In this document: positions 11,065 through 21,749 of the stretch, one piece after another
Layout of the letters: every line of letters starts with the position of its first letter
How positions within the stretch are numbered: the stretch's first letter is position 1
Position numbers and translations under genes: made by a program
Origin: Ailanthus altissimus
Taxonomy: Eukaryota > Streptophyta > Magnoliopsida > Sapindales > Simaroubaceae
Length of the DNA stretch: 64,000 nucleotides
Reading direction: 5' to 3'
NCBI GenBank assembly: GCA_946807835.1
Contig: OX327691.1
Span: 3,050,188-3,114,187 of the forward strand
Notes under the pieces: generated by a model
Databases searched by the model: none
What the model saw: the letters and a program-made list of their open reading frames with translations, nothing else
What the model was told of the DNA's origin: nothing

Positions 11065-12108
11065 GTTTTCTTTCTCAACGCGTTTATCACTCTTAGACAA
11101 TAGTTGCCTCTCTTCGACAATAATTATCTCTTACGCATGCCATTATAAATTTATTATATTTGTTTATTTGATTCATTTTAGTTTGTTATTTTTCTTTCAT
11201 TTACTTCTTAGTTTAGTTTGAAAACTCAAGTTGTTTTTTACATCTTGAGTTTTAGAGGGAGTGAACTTAGGGAGTCTTACTATATAAAGTGTACTCGTTA
11301 TGTACTGGGGTAGCTCATCGGATTGAATGATTCTATCTCAGAAGTTCTTGAAAAGTAAGAATTATTTTAGGATCTCTCAAGATATTGAAAGAGTTTAAAT
11401 GTTAGGACCAGGATGTTGACAAGTGACAAGAATTGCTATTTCATCCTCTAATTTGTTGCCACATGTCATGCCATTAACTTGTAATGGCATGATACATGGC
11501 AAGAGTGGCAATGAATTGCCACTAATTAGAAGCCAAAATTAAGCCAATTTAAGTTGCTAAGCATGTGGTGGCATTTGAAATGCTATTGATCATAGGATTG
11601 TTATGCTTAAAGAAGTATATGATGGCATAGATTGATAATGCATTTGGTCAAGTCAAATTAATAAGTAAGAGGTGGCAATAATTCATATGGCTTTTGGCTT
11701 AGTGATTCTTAAACTAAAGTCTGATATATTCGACCAAAATTAAGAGCAAGCAAGAGGTGGCAAATTGAAAATGCTTATTGCTTTCTTATGCTTCATTTAA
11801 GCATGTGTTGGCAATTCATATTTACATTATCATGCTTAAGAGTAAGCATGTGGTGGCTTAATTAGAAATGAAGTGAAAAGCATTTGGCCACCAATTATGC
11901 TTACATTCGGCCACCAAAATAAGCTCCTTGTCACTAACTACTTTACAAGCATGAAGTGTAAAGTCGGCTTTGTCATGCTTATAATAAGATGCCACTAACT
12001 TGATTTTGATTTGGCAATGTGGCGGCAAAATTTTTTATACAAAGGGCCTTAATTCATTTGAATAAGACAACAAGTTAACAATAAATAAATAAAAATTAAG
12101 GCAAATTT
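11065..12108 (+). mobile_element. R1 3'-part fragment (from about 11255)
   Basis: The first ~190 bases show nothing recognisable. From about 11255 the phrase AGGGAGTC..GTGTACTCGTTATG and then GATGTTGACAAGTG match the interior of R1 in plus orientation (compare 60200-60390 and 45890-45960). The rest, to 12108, is AT-rich with many GCATGTGGTGGCAA-like phrases and is assigned to R1 only by contiguity. It abuts the full R1 at 12109, which is in the opposite orientation. Confidence 0.45.
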
Positions 12109-14501
12109 TGTTGTCGAGGATCTAATATACACGTGGGTGTATGCATGTGCTATTGTGTCTATTGCCTAATATACGTATCCTATACATATAATACACGGCG
12201 GAAGCATGAAATTAAACAATAAACATAATAAATAACATATATTAATTGCATTAATATATTAGAAGGTTTGAGAACTCACCTCAACGTGTAAAGTTATACA
12301 CGTATTTCCTCGGAGTCTCCATACAGACCAACTCGCCGACAGTTCTAGTTACCAACTCAGTGGACTTGGTGAGCTAGAATAACAACCCAATATTTAGCAC
12401 GGGATTAAATCTTAATTCCCAAAATGGACAGGTGTGTGTTTTCATCCTTTTCTCCAAAAGGATAAGAAATGGAGATTGAAGCAATTCTTAATTGCTTCTC
12501 ATGGCACCATAGAGAAAAATGAAACAATTTCATTTTTTCTTTTTTTTTCTTTTTTTTCTTCTTCTCTTCTTCTTCCTCCATTTCTCTCCACCTCTCTCGG
12601 CCAACACCCCCAAAATTCACACACTTCTCACTTGAAAGAAAAATAATAAGAATTTATTTTCTCTCTCTAATTTTTTTCACAACTCTTTGTTCAATGAAAA
12701 ACTATAAAAACCAAAACTCTTCTTTTTCCTCTTTACACTTGCACAAATTTTGATTCACCCTTATTAATCCAAATGAAATCCAACTATTTTTTGTGCTCTT
12801 AATACTTCACAAGTGCTCCACCAAAATTAGATTAAGTGGCCAATTACCAAAAATAAATTTTGTTGGCCATTTTTAATAGTCTAATAAAATTGACCATTAA
12901 TTCTACAAAATGGTACTTCACTCAATTTAATTTACGTTTCTCAAATTAGGTATGTCTTCCATTTAGGAATAAAATAAAAAATAAATAAAAATCATATTTT
13001 ATTTATTTAAAAAATATTTATTCAATTATTCAAAAACTATTTGAAAAAATAATATTTACCTTATTTTATTTTACTAACAAGATTAATGGGTGAATTCATG
13101 GTAAAATAATTCAGGAAATAAAATTGTGCCACTTGTTAATATTTAATTAGTTAATAACTCTTGTCAACTAATTAAATGATAGACTTAACATTTAAGTCTA
13201 TACAAGTGCACAACTCGAGGAACCTTGAAATATATTTTCAGTTTGTTGGAATTTCTAGGATGGAACTGTTCAATCCATTATGTTGCCCCAGTGTACAATG
13301 AGTACACTTTATATTGTGAGACTCTCTAGGTCCATGCCTAAGTTGTCATATGAAACTTTTTCATACGTTCATGAACAATGCCCCACACACATGTTACGGA
13401 TATTACAAAGCGGCGCATTAGACCATACAAGCTGAGATTATAACATATTCATATAATCTCTCCATCATTTATATCTAGGTAGAGCAGAGATATAGATCAA
13501 CACCGTCAAATCTCTATATGCCCTACCAAAAGCTTATTTTTAGAATTATATTTCAATAAATAATATTCTCAAACACTTTTGTAATATTTTTATCCCTAAG
13601 GTTAAACTCTTTTCTCAGGAATTATTGTATATGGCCATAAGACTTTCTGAAATATAATCTTAGAATGTTATGATATAATACTCACCCAAATAAGCTGATG
13701 GATCCTATATCTATACACACCAGACTCTATAAGTATCGGACCATACCCAGCGACACCCAGTGGTCAGACCATGAAAGGTTTCTGACATGTGTGAAACCAA
13801 AGTATAGTAGATCACTCACAAGCCCATCGTGGCACTCAGGTTAAAGGATCACGAATACTACTCAACTCGAAAGACCCTCCATTGATGGCCTTACTGGATT
13901 TCTATTGAAGATATTTGTGAGTCTGTTCTGTATTCAGTCCTTACTGAATACTTGTATATCTATACAAGCTTTCAGTAAACTCATGGTTTACTAAAACTAA
14001 CCATTTGGACTATCCAAATATAGACATACACCAATCTATATATTTATTAAGGTATTCACTGATAGACCAGCATTAGTGAAGATAGATCAGGAACATAATA
14101 TTTAAGAACATATTTGCATAATGCCATTTCCTAACACTATTTATAACTCTTTGCAACTACGTCATTACTAACATATTCTCAGTTCTTTGTCCTATTTCAG
14201 ACAAGGCTCTAACTCTTTAGATATCACTAACTCTTATAACCTGATAACTCTTATAACCTGATAACTCTTATCAGCGCCAACTCTTAGCATTTATAACTTT
14301 CAGCGTTGCTAATTCTTAGCACTAATCCAAACTTATTTAAACCAGATCTATATTCTTTCAGATTGTACAATGTCTGAAATGTTACAAGCATCTTACCATA
14401 TATAAAATATAATTACCGATTTAATGAAATTATAATACTAGTATAAATATTAAACAAATGTTCATATATAAAGGGATAACACGTAAACACAAATCCCAAC
14501 A
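12109..14501 (-). mobile_element. R1 repeat, full-length copy inserted in LOG copy 1
   Basis: This ~2.4-kb unit reads, on the minus strand, TGTTGGGATTTGTG (from 14501) to TCCTCGACAACA (12109). It is homologous along its length to the R1 copies at 22933-26118, 31173-46340 (split) and 59073-61518. Shared blocks include the segment around CATGAAAGGT..TGACATGTGTG..ACCAAAGTATAGTAGATCAC (13770-13815) and the GCCCCACACACATG block (13380). It contains only a pyrimidine-rich tract and short spurious frames. Its right end cuts the LOG sequence at 14501/14502. No clean target duplication is seen (AATTT versus ATTCT). Confidence 0.7.
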
Positions 14502-14769
14502 ATTCTTCCCTTATTATTTTTCCAGTCAGATTTTTTTCGGCTAAAGTTGTAGGAATAATACCTAAAACTTGACTTTCTCCTAAATGTGTAGCTGTTGACA
14601 CATACCCTATTAACCTAAGGCTACCCCTTCCATATATCAAATGAATTTTTCTTGCAGATAATACTTTTTCTAGATTGTTTGCTGCCTCTACAAACACTTT
14701 AATTTTTCCAGGACTAGATCCATAAAATACACATATATTTTGCAATTGTAAAACTGAGGTTTCCTCCAC
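14502..14769 (-). pseudogene. LOG: LOG cytokinin-activating enzyme, 5' fragment (copy 1)
   Basis: LOG enzymes release active cytokinin bases from cytokinin riboside 5'-monophosphates in the cytosol. This minus-strand fragment encodes about the first 89 residues: NICVFYGSSPG, then FVEAANNLEKVLSARKIHL, IYGRGSLRLIG and GIIPTTLAEKNLTG. Relative to copy 2 (34080-34727), the start codon is GTG instead of ATG and two glycines of the Rossmann-type GGGSLGLMG loop are arginines. An R1 element cuts it after the segment equivalent to GEEL, so the PGGxGTxxE motif is lost. A TATA-like box lies 53 bases upstream (14822-14829), the same distance as in copy 2. It occupies the same place, downstream of pol, in family A element 1. 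Confidence 0.88.
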
Positions 14770-14821
14770 ATCTACACTCACATTTATCTCAATATATGAA
14801 AATAAAGAAAATAAGGTGTTG

Positions 14822-14829
14822 TATTTATA
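14822..14829 (-). promoter_or_regulatory. TATA-like box upstream of LOG copy 1
   Basis: TATAAATA on the minus strand, followed by CAACACCTTATTTTC. Motif and 53-base spacing to the start codon match copy 2 exactly. Promoter activity is inferred only. Confidence 0.4.
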
Positions 14830-15019
14830 GAGTATCAAATGATAACATTGATTTTGGTAACTCGACAGTTTGTCAGAAAAGATTTAAAAATAAAACCCAA
14901 AAATTCAAAGATAATGACCCACATGTATTATTTAACCAAAAGATTTGATTTAAGATATCTATATGAGTAGCCCTACTATTTTGTTAAAAAAGTTTGAAAT
15001 TAAGACGCGTGCATATGTA

Positions 15020-15557
15020 CACGTAGTTATGATTATGGCTCACATCTTCCTTTGGTTTTACGTCTAATAATGACTTAAATGCCCTTTATGGGTCAGAGAT
15101 AGGCTTCCTATCCAATTTTCTTATAAATTGACAAACAGGGTCTTTTAGAATCAGATTCCCAAGACTATATCATTGATATTCATTTTTTCATTTTTTTCAT
15201 AAATCGAGAAATTCAAGTTGTATGAGCTCACAAGGATGCATCTCAAGAGTCACTAGAATATCATCTAAAAACTCCTTACGCGGTCCATTGGGCATATTTA
15301 TGACAGACTTGTAACATTTTTGCCCTTCAACTTTTGGCTTAAGAGCTTCTTTCAAGACCAGGCATAAAAGAAACAAAATCATTTTCAGACTCACCAGATA
15401 ATCGAACTTTGGCTTTGATTAACCAACTAATATCCGCGGGGATATTCCTCAACATTAATAACCTTAATCTTTCGCACCGTGCTTTGTAAATCTTAAGTAG
15501 AGCTTTTTGAGGCAGTGAATGAAAATGCTTTTGAAGGTTGGCAAGAATGATATCCAT
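15020..15557 (-). pseudogene. ORF-X copy 1 (unrecognised, between integrase and LOG)
   Basis: I do not recognise this protein. It starts MDIILANLQKHFHSLPQK, continues ALLKIYKARCERLRLLMLRN and AKVRLSGESENDFVSFMPG, and after a break EFLDDILVTLEMHPCELIQ. It matches ORF-X of element 2 (34974-35591) in the same frame order but is about 80 bases shorter because of an internal deletion in the Cys-rich part. It is basic and alpha-helical in look, with no signal peptide or membrane segment. It lies downstream of the pol stop, a slot where Athila-type elements often carry an env-like gene. Confidence 0.6.
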
Positions 15558-15789
15558 TTTGAAAGAACGAGAAAAAGATAAGGGATGAATGCATAGTTTA
15601 GGGGATAGGTTTTAGGGAACTAAGAAACTAACTTTAATAGCCATAGAGTATTGTATTCGCCACTTAACCGAGAAACAAAATCACAGAAAAGCAAAAATTA
15701 CAAAAGAAAATAAAAGCAAGGAAAATAAAAAAAATAAAACCTAAAATATGTACAAAATGTAAAATATAGTACAGAGAAATTAAATCTGA

Positions 15790-17130
15790 TCAAGCATGAT
15801 AGACAGGATCCACTACAAGGATCTCATCTAGGTACATAGAGTGGTTTACCTTTTTCACATAGCTATTCAACCGTTGTCCATTCACTTTAAAAATTCACTC
15901 ATCAGTGGGGTCCTCGATTTCGATGGTACCATTGAGAAAAACGTGTCTTACCACAAATGGACCAGTCCATTGAGATCTCAACTTTCCAAGGTGTAAATGC
16001 AATTGAGAATTATATAGATAAACCTATTGATTTGGCTAGAAATGTATCCTAGAGATCTGTTTTTCATGAGCCGCTTTCATCTTAGCTTTGTAAATTCTAG
16101 AGTTGCCATAAGCATCATTTCGTAGCTCTTTTATTTATGATAATTGTAACTTTTTTTGAAGACCTGCAACAATCAAATCAAAGTTAAGGGCTTTAATAGC
16201 CTAGTAAGCTTGATGATCTAGCTTAATAAGTAAATAGAAAGCTTTCCCATAGACAAGTCGGTATGGAGACATTCCTAAGATAGTTTTGTATGCAATGCAG
16301 TATGCCTAAAATGTATCAGAAAGGTGTAAAGACCAATTTTTTTGATTCGAGTTAACCATCTTTTTCAAAATTTGTTTAACCTCTCTATTTGCTAGCTTAA
16401 CTTGTCTATTTGTCTGTGGATGACATGTAGTGGAAACTTTATGAAGAAAATCATACTTGCGCATCAAAGCTTCAAAAGAACGGTTACAGAAATGTGATCC
16501 TTGGTTATTAATAATGACACGTGGTGTACCATACCTAGATAAAATATTTTGTTTTAAAAACTTAACCACAGTTGTGTTATCATTAGCATAACAAATTATA
16601 GCCTCCACCCATTTTAATACATAGTCAATAGCTAAAATGATGTAAAGGTAGCTAAAAACTGAAGGAACATAGCCCATAAAATAGATATCCCAACAATCAA
16701 ATATCTGGATAACAAAAATAAGATTAAGAGGCATCATATGTCTTCAAGATACAACATCTAACTTTTGACATCTTTCACAAAATGACAAAAATTATTAGTG
16801 TCTTTGTACAAAATGGGTCAATAAAGACCACACTGTAAAATTTGCACGCTATCTTTTTCATAGAAAAATGACTGTCACAAGCAATATTTGACAACAATTT
16901 TAGACACTAGAAACTTCACTTTCAGGAATACAACATCTCATAATTTGGTTAGGGTAGTATTTGAAAAGATAATGATCATTCCAATAAAAATTACTTACCT
17001 CAACCAAGAACTTACGTTTATCTTGTGCACTCCAGTTAGATGGAACTTATCTATAAATCAAATAATTTATGATATGTACATACCAAGGTACTTGGCTTAC
17101 AATGAAAAGATTTCATCAAGAAAATTATAT
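15790..17130 (-). pseudogene. Integrase of family A element 1
   Basis: The catalytic core at 16306-16737 includes FDCWDIYFMG, YVLKWVEAI, SRYGTPRVIINNQGSHF and CHPQTN. The first catalytic Asp (normally GIDFMG) is Tyr and the second (normally SDQGTHF) is Asn, so it cannot be active. The C-terminal domain (15840-16140) carries the equivalents of KLRSRWTGPF and KVNGQRL, and the frame ends at TGA (15790-15792) after the VYHA-type ending. The zinc-binding N-terminal part (about 16850-17100) is heavily broken. Confidence 0.75.
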
Positions 17131-17149
17131 CGTGGGTAGAATATTAATA

Positions 17150-18270
17150 GAGTCATTGAACTTAAGGCGAGATAAATGATCCGTGATGACATTTTCAACA
17201 CCCTTCTTGTCTTTAATGGTTCGGTTAAATTATTTCAAAAGAAGGATCCATCTAATTAGACAGGCTTTAGCATCCTTCTTAGAAAGAATGTACTTAAGGG
17301 CCACATGGTCAATAAAAATAATAATAGGTAAACCAATCAAATAAAAACAAAATTTGTTTAAGGCAAAAGCAACAACTAATAGTTCCTTTTTAGTAGTAAA
17401 ATAATTCATTTGAGCATCATTTAAAGTCCTATTAGCATAATAGACAACAAAATGGTTTTCCCACATTTCATTGCCCAAGAATTTCTCTTATAGCATAGTT
17501 ACTTGTGTCACACATAATCTTAAATGGGAAGTTCCAATCTAGTGATTGCACGATAGGAGCAGTGGTGAGTTTGGCATTGAGTGTTCGAATGGTATTCATC
17601 CATAAAACGTCCATGCATTTTTCAACCATATCAGAGAAAATACTTAGCATACAACATTGAAAAGTAGCTGGTGCATTACATAATTCAAATGGTATTCTAC
17701 GAAAGCATAAGTACTAAAAGGGCATGTAAAAGTAGTTTTTTTCTTGATTTTCTATAACTATCTTAGTCTGGTAATATATTGAATATCCATCAAGAAAGCA
17801 ATAAAGGGGATGTCTAGCTATACGTTCTAAAATTTGGTCGATAAAGGGCAATGGAAAATAGTCTTTCCTGGTGGCTGTGTTTAGCTTTCTATAATAAGTG
17901 TACAATTGCCAATGGCTTACTATCCTAGTTGAAACAGATATCCCATTTTTCGTTTTCCACAACAGTAACCTCAAATTTCTCGGGAACTACTTGAGTTAGA
18001 CTTACCCTATTGACTATCACAAATTGGGTAGATTATACCCGCATCTAATAGTTTCAAGACCTCTTTCTTTATTACTTCTTTCATTGTTGGGTTAAGTCTT
18101 CTTTGAGGGTCTTTACAAGGTTGGGCACCTTCCTCTAAATGAATTCTATAGTAGCATATTAATAAAAAAATACATTTAATATCAGCTATGGTCTAACCTA
18201 GTGTAGACTTATGTTCTTTTAACAATTTTATCAAATTTTTCTCTTGTTTAACGTTAAGTTTAGAAGAACG
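17150..18270 (-). pseudogene. RT-RNase H of family A element 1, with RT core deletion
   Basis: The finger/palm start is visible at 17714-17974 (YYRKLNTATRKDYFPLPFI, FLDGYSIYYQTKI). Next to it lies MLSIFSDMVEKCMDV (17610-17650), which jumps straight to the thumb/connection segment TIRTLNAKLTTAPI. The same stretch in element 2 holds about 0.39 kb more, including the catalytic FxDD box, so the RT core has been deleted here. RNase H pieces follow: VVYYANRTLNDAQMNYFTTKKELL and FIDHVALKYILSKKDAKA (17230-17478). Stops and frameshifts are scattered. Confidence 0.75.
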
Positions 18271-18384
18271 GATGATAGGAAATATGTCACCTAGTCCAAT
18301 GAATGCGTATTTCAACCCTTTGGGCAATGGGAAAAGCTCACTTTGTGGTGTCTCGAGGTTTGATAGTTCTAGTCTCTCTCTTTC

Positions 18385-19547
18385 TTATGGCAACTCTTCA
18401 AAGCGTGACTGCCAAAATCGAGTCCCTTTATCTTGTAAGTTAAAAATACTAAATACATCAGCTGTTTCATCAAGATAACACAATTCTTTAAAATCAAAAC
18501 TAAGGAGGTTTTCTAAAGAATCAGAGCTATGATTTTTATAAACTTCATTCGTTATAATTGTGCCTATCATATATAAATAATAGTATTCGTTTTCTTCTCG
18601 TGGTTGCTTGCCAATATAAAAAATATTTATCTCAAGAGTCATATTCCCAAAAGATAATTTCATTAGACCATTTCTATAATTAATAAGAGCATTGGTAGTG
18701 GCAAGAAAATGTCTCTCTAAAATAAAAGGGATTTTAAACTCTATGTTAGCTACAGAATTAGTATATAAAACAAGAAAATCAACATGGTAGTAAAATTTAT
18801 CATTTTGTAACAAAACATCTTTTACTATTTTTCGTGGTTTTTTGATTGATCAGCCAGCTAATTATAATACTACAGATGTAGGTTTAATATCACAAAGTCC
18901 TAATTGTAAGTAAATTGAACAAGGCATCAAATTTACACTTGCTCATAAGTCCAACAAAGCTTGATCAAACTCATGTGTCCCAATTTGTCAGGAGATTATA
19001 AGACATCTTGGGTCTTCATAATTGGATGGTATCTTTTGTTCAATCACTGCACTAACCTACTCTGCCAAAAATACAGTTTTCTTTACATGATATTTTCTTT
19101 TTATACTGCACAGATCCTTGATGACTTTGGCATAAGTTAGAACTTATTTAATCAAAGGCAACAAAGGAATATTAATCTTAACTTGTTTCAAATATTCTAA
19201 AATCACACATTGAATTTCTGATTTTTTTTTCCAATACCTCAAAGAGCTTCGGGAAAAGGCACCAAGATTAAAAATTTATTTTCGGTCTCTTTTTCAGCTA
19301 TGGCCTCTTTTTTAAAGGGGGCGTCTTTACTACCTATAGATGTGTTGGTTGGAGAAGTAGGCTCACTCACAATCTTACCACTTCGAGTAGTATTGGCATG
19401 ACTTCTTTGAGAAGGAAACTTACATTGGTTTTGTACAGTTAAGGCATTGGTCAGCTTAGTGGTTTGACTTCTGACTTCTTTGTTTTCATCTGCCACCTGT
19501 GTAAGAACTGTTTTAAATTTTTGATTAGTCTTACTTTGTGCCTCCAT
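18385..19547 (-). pseudogene. Aspartic protease and linker of family A element 1
   Basis: The linker at 19239-19547 contains the Athila-lineage landmark equivalent to NAITTRSGK (here ANTTRSGKIV) and ends LVPFPEAL. The protease active-site region (18880-19060) is broken; the C-terminal part at 18385-18813 is open: FYYHVDFLVLYTNSV, IPFILERHFLATTNALINY. The normal LGRPFL motif reads LERHFL. Confidence 0.65.
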
Positions 19548-20029
19548 AAATGCTTGTAATATATCCTCTAAAGGACTCTCAGTTGGTCGTGCATTATATT
19601 AAGGTGCACTATAAGACTTGGGTGCTTGTTGTTCTTATTTTCAATGGTTATTGGCTTGTTGGTCAAATTTCTAATTAAAGTTTGGGTAGTTTCTCCAACT
19701 AAGATTATAGGTTTTAGAGTAAGGTGAATAAAGCTTCTTATATATTCCTAAATCATTACATTATTCCTTATACATCTCTCACATCTCACTATAAGTGGGA
19801 CAATCTTGAGCTAAGTGTTCTGCTCCTCTACAGACAAATAGACATCGTGTGACTCAACCCTAGCAACTGTGTAGGTGACCCTTCTATATTTGGTTTTTAG
19901 GTCTAATTCCTTATTAAGACCTCTAACTGGGCTTTAAGGTTATCCTCTTCCTTAAGATGAAAAATTCCACTAGGTTATGACCTATTTATACTTTCAGTAG
20001 TGCTAAGTCCAGTTCATGTATGGGCTTAT

Positions 20030-21024
20030 TCGGCTAAGTCATTAAGGAATTGCATAGCTTCCTCAGGATCTTTGTGAAGGAACTACTCATTACACATCAT
20101 CTCAATAAATTAACACTGTCTAATTGCGAGTTCTTCATATAAATAGCTAACTAAGCGCCAATTTTCATACCTATGGTGAGGGTACATATTTAACAACTCT
20201 TTAAATATTTCACAAGTTTGATACAAGGTTTCACTGTCTTTTTGAGATAAGGAAGAAATTTGTCTTTTCAAGCTATTAGTTTTATGTTATGGAAAGTATT
20301 TATTAAAAAATACTTGGGTCATTTCTGCTCAAGTTCCTATAGACCTTTCCCATGCTTGATATAAGGTTTCACTATCTTTTTGGGAGAATGAAGAAATTTG
20401 TCTTTTCAGGCCATTAATTTTGTGTTGTGGGAAGTATTTATTGAAAAATGCTTGAGTCAATTCTGCCCAAGTTCCTATAGACCTCGGCCTCAAAGAGTAT
20501 AGCCAACTCTTTGCTTTATCTTTTAGAGAAAAAGTGAAGAATTTAAGCCTAACAGTGTCTATGGCTTTGAGTTGGTTATGGAAGGTGGTCACTACCTTTT
20601 CAAATTCTCTAACATGTACATAAGAATTTTCACTATCTAAACTATGAAAAGTTGGCAGAAGTTGTATCATTTTAAGTTTAAAATTTAAATGTGGTATGTT
20701 AGGTGGAAATATAATGCATGATAGTGTGGTTGTGTGAGCAGGATGCAAGTAATCTTTTAGAGTCCTAACGAGATCACCCTTGTGTTGGCTCATTGTATTG
20801 GGATTACAAGATGAACCAGCTAGTGAATTCTCTTTCTTTACAAATTGTGGTGGTAGTTTTAGTTCTACTTCTCTCACAAATCTTCCTCGTTTATCTCTAA
20901 GTTGATGCATACATCCTAACAATTTTTTTTTCACTTTTTTTAAACTATTTTTTAACGAAGGAAATTCTCTAGGAAAAATTAAGAAGTGACAAAAGAAAAA
21001 AAAAGAGTTAGGTGGTAAAACCAA
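20030..21024 (-). pseudogene. Gag of family A element 1
   Basis: The capsid region is at 20329-20900: IIFPPNIPHLNFKLKMIQLL, FHSLDSENSYVHVREFEKV, KDKAKSWLYSLRPRSIGTW and AFFNKYFPQHK. A 138-bp in-frame tandem duplication repeats the SIGT..FFNKYFP..SETLYQ segment (20218-20493). The C-terminal part and the zinc knuckle (near 19820-19860) are frame-broken. Its order and sequence match gag of element 2. Confidence 0.8.
20218..20493. repeat. 138-bp in-frame tandem duplication in gag
   Basis: Unit 1 is 20218-20355 and unit 2 is 20356-20493; both start TTGATA(C/T)AAGGTTTCAC. The period of 138 bases keeps the gag frame. Element 2 has a single copy. Confidence 0.8.
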
Positions 21025-21640
21025 CTATAAAAATAAGATAAAATACAAGAAGTGAAATAAATACAAAAAGAAATAAAAAGAGCTAGGTGGTAAGACCAAC
21101 CATGAAATATAAAATGAAATACAATAAATAATAAAACAAAATAAACTAAGTTAGGTGGTAGAACAAACTATAATAAATAAAGAAAGAAAATAAAATAAAC
21201 GAGGTTGCATAATAAAATACAATAAGTGAAATAAAATAAAACAAAAAATTAAAAGAGTTAGGTAGTAGAATCAACCATGAAAATAAAATAAATGAACACA
21301 AGATAATGAACTGTAAAATATAGTAAATAAGTAAAAGAAAATAAACAGTAAAATACAATAAATGAACAAAAGAAAATAAACAATAAAATACAACAAATGA
21401 ATAAAAGAAAATAAACTTTAAACTATAAGAAATAAATATAAGAAAATAAACTGTAAAAAGCAATAAATAAAGAAAAAATTAATTTAGGTGGTAGAACCAA
21501 CCACGTAAAATTAAATAAAAATATAAGAAGATAACAAAATAAGTTAGGTGGTAGACCAACCATGCAAAATTAAATAAAAATACAAGAAGATAAGAAAATA
21601 AGTTAGGTAGTAGGACTAACCATGAATAATAAAATAAATT
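21010..21640 (-). repeat. Leader with seven dispersed hairpin-like motifs (element 1)
   Basis: Between gag and the primer site the plus strand repeats GTTAGGTGGTAGAACCAACC-like units at about 21009, 21089, 21151, 21259, 21485, 21543 and 21602. GGTGGT and ACCAACC can pair as a short stem. Spacers are A-rich (AATAAAATAAA). Frames across it are low-complexity and not regarded as genes. Confidence 0.75.
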
Positions 21641-21726
21641 TAAAAACTAAATTTTACAAAGAAAAATAAAGTACAAAGATACCGCTTTAGTATTGATAAA
21701 CGCAACCTACTTTCGCCTAGTGTGCA

Positions 21727-21744
21727 TCCCTGACAACGGCATCG
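21727..21744 (-). other. Degenerate tRNA-Asp primer-binding site (element 1)
   Basis: TCCCTGACAACGGCATCG corresponds to the intact TCCCCGGCAACGGCGCCA of element 2, with four substitutions, directly before the LTR. Confidence 0.7.
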
Positions 21745-21749
21745 AATTT

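Noticed and set aside
12405..12620. Lys/Glu-rich 71-codon minus-strand frame
   Set aside because: Translation of a pyrimidine-rich tract inside R1; not present in the other R1 copies.
11400..14136. Apparent TGTTAG...CTAACA element of 2.7 kb
   Set aside because: CTAACA at 14131-14136 lies inside sequence that continues colinearly with other R1 copies on both sides, and the flanks do not match.
21146..21463. 105-codon minus-strand frame rich in Phe, Tyr and Leu, looking like a membrane protein
   Set aside because: It comes from A/T-rich leader DNA full of AATAAAATAAA repeats; element 2 has similar but non-homologous frames at 41284-41592. Low complexity, not a gene.
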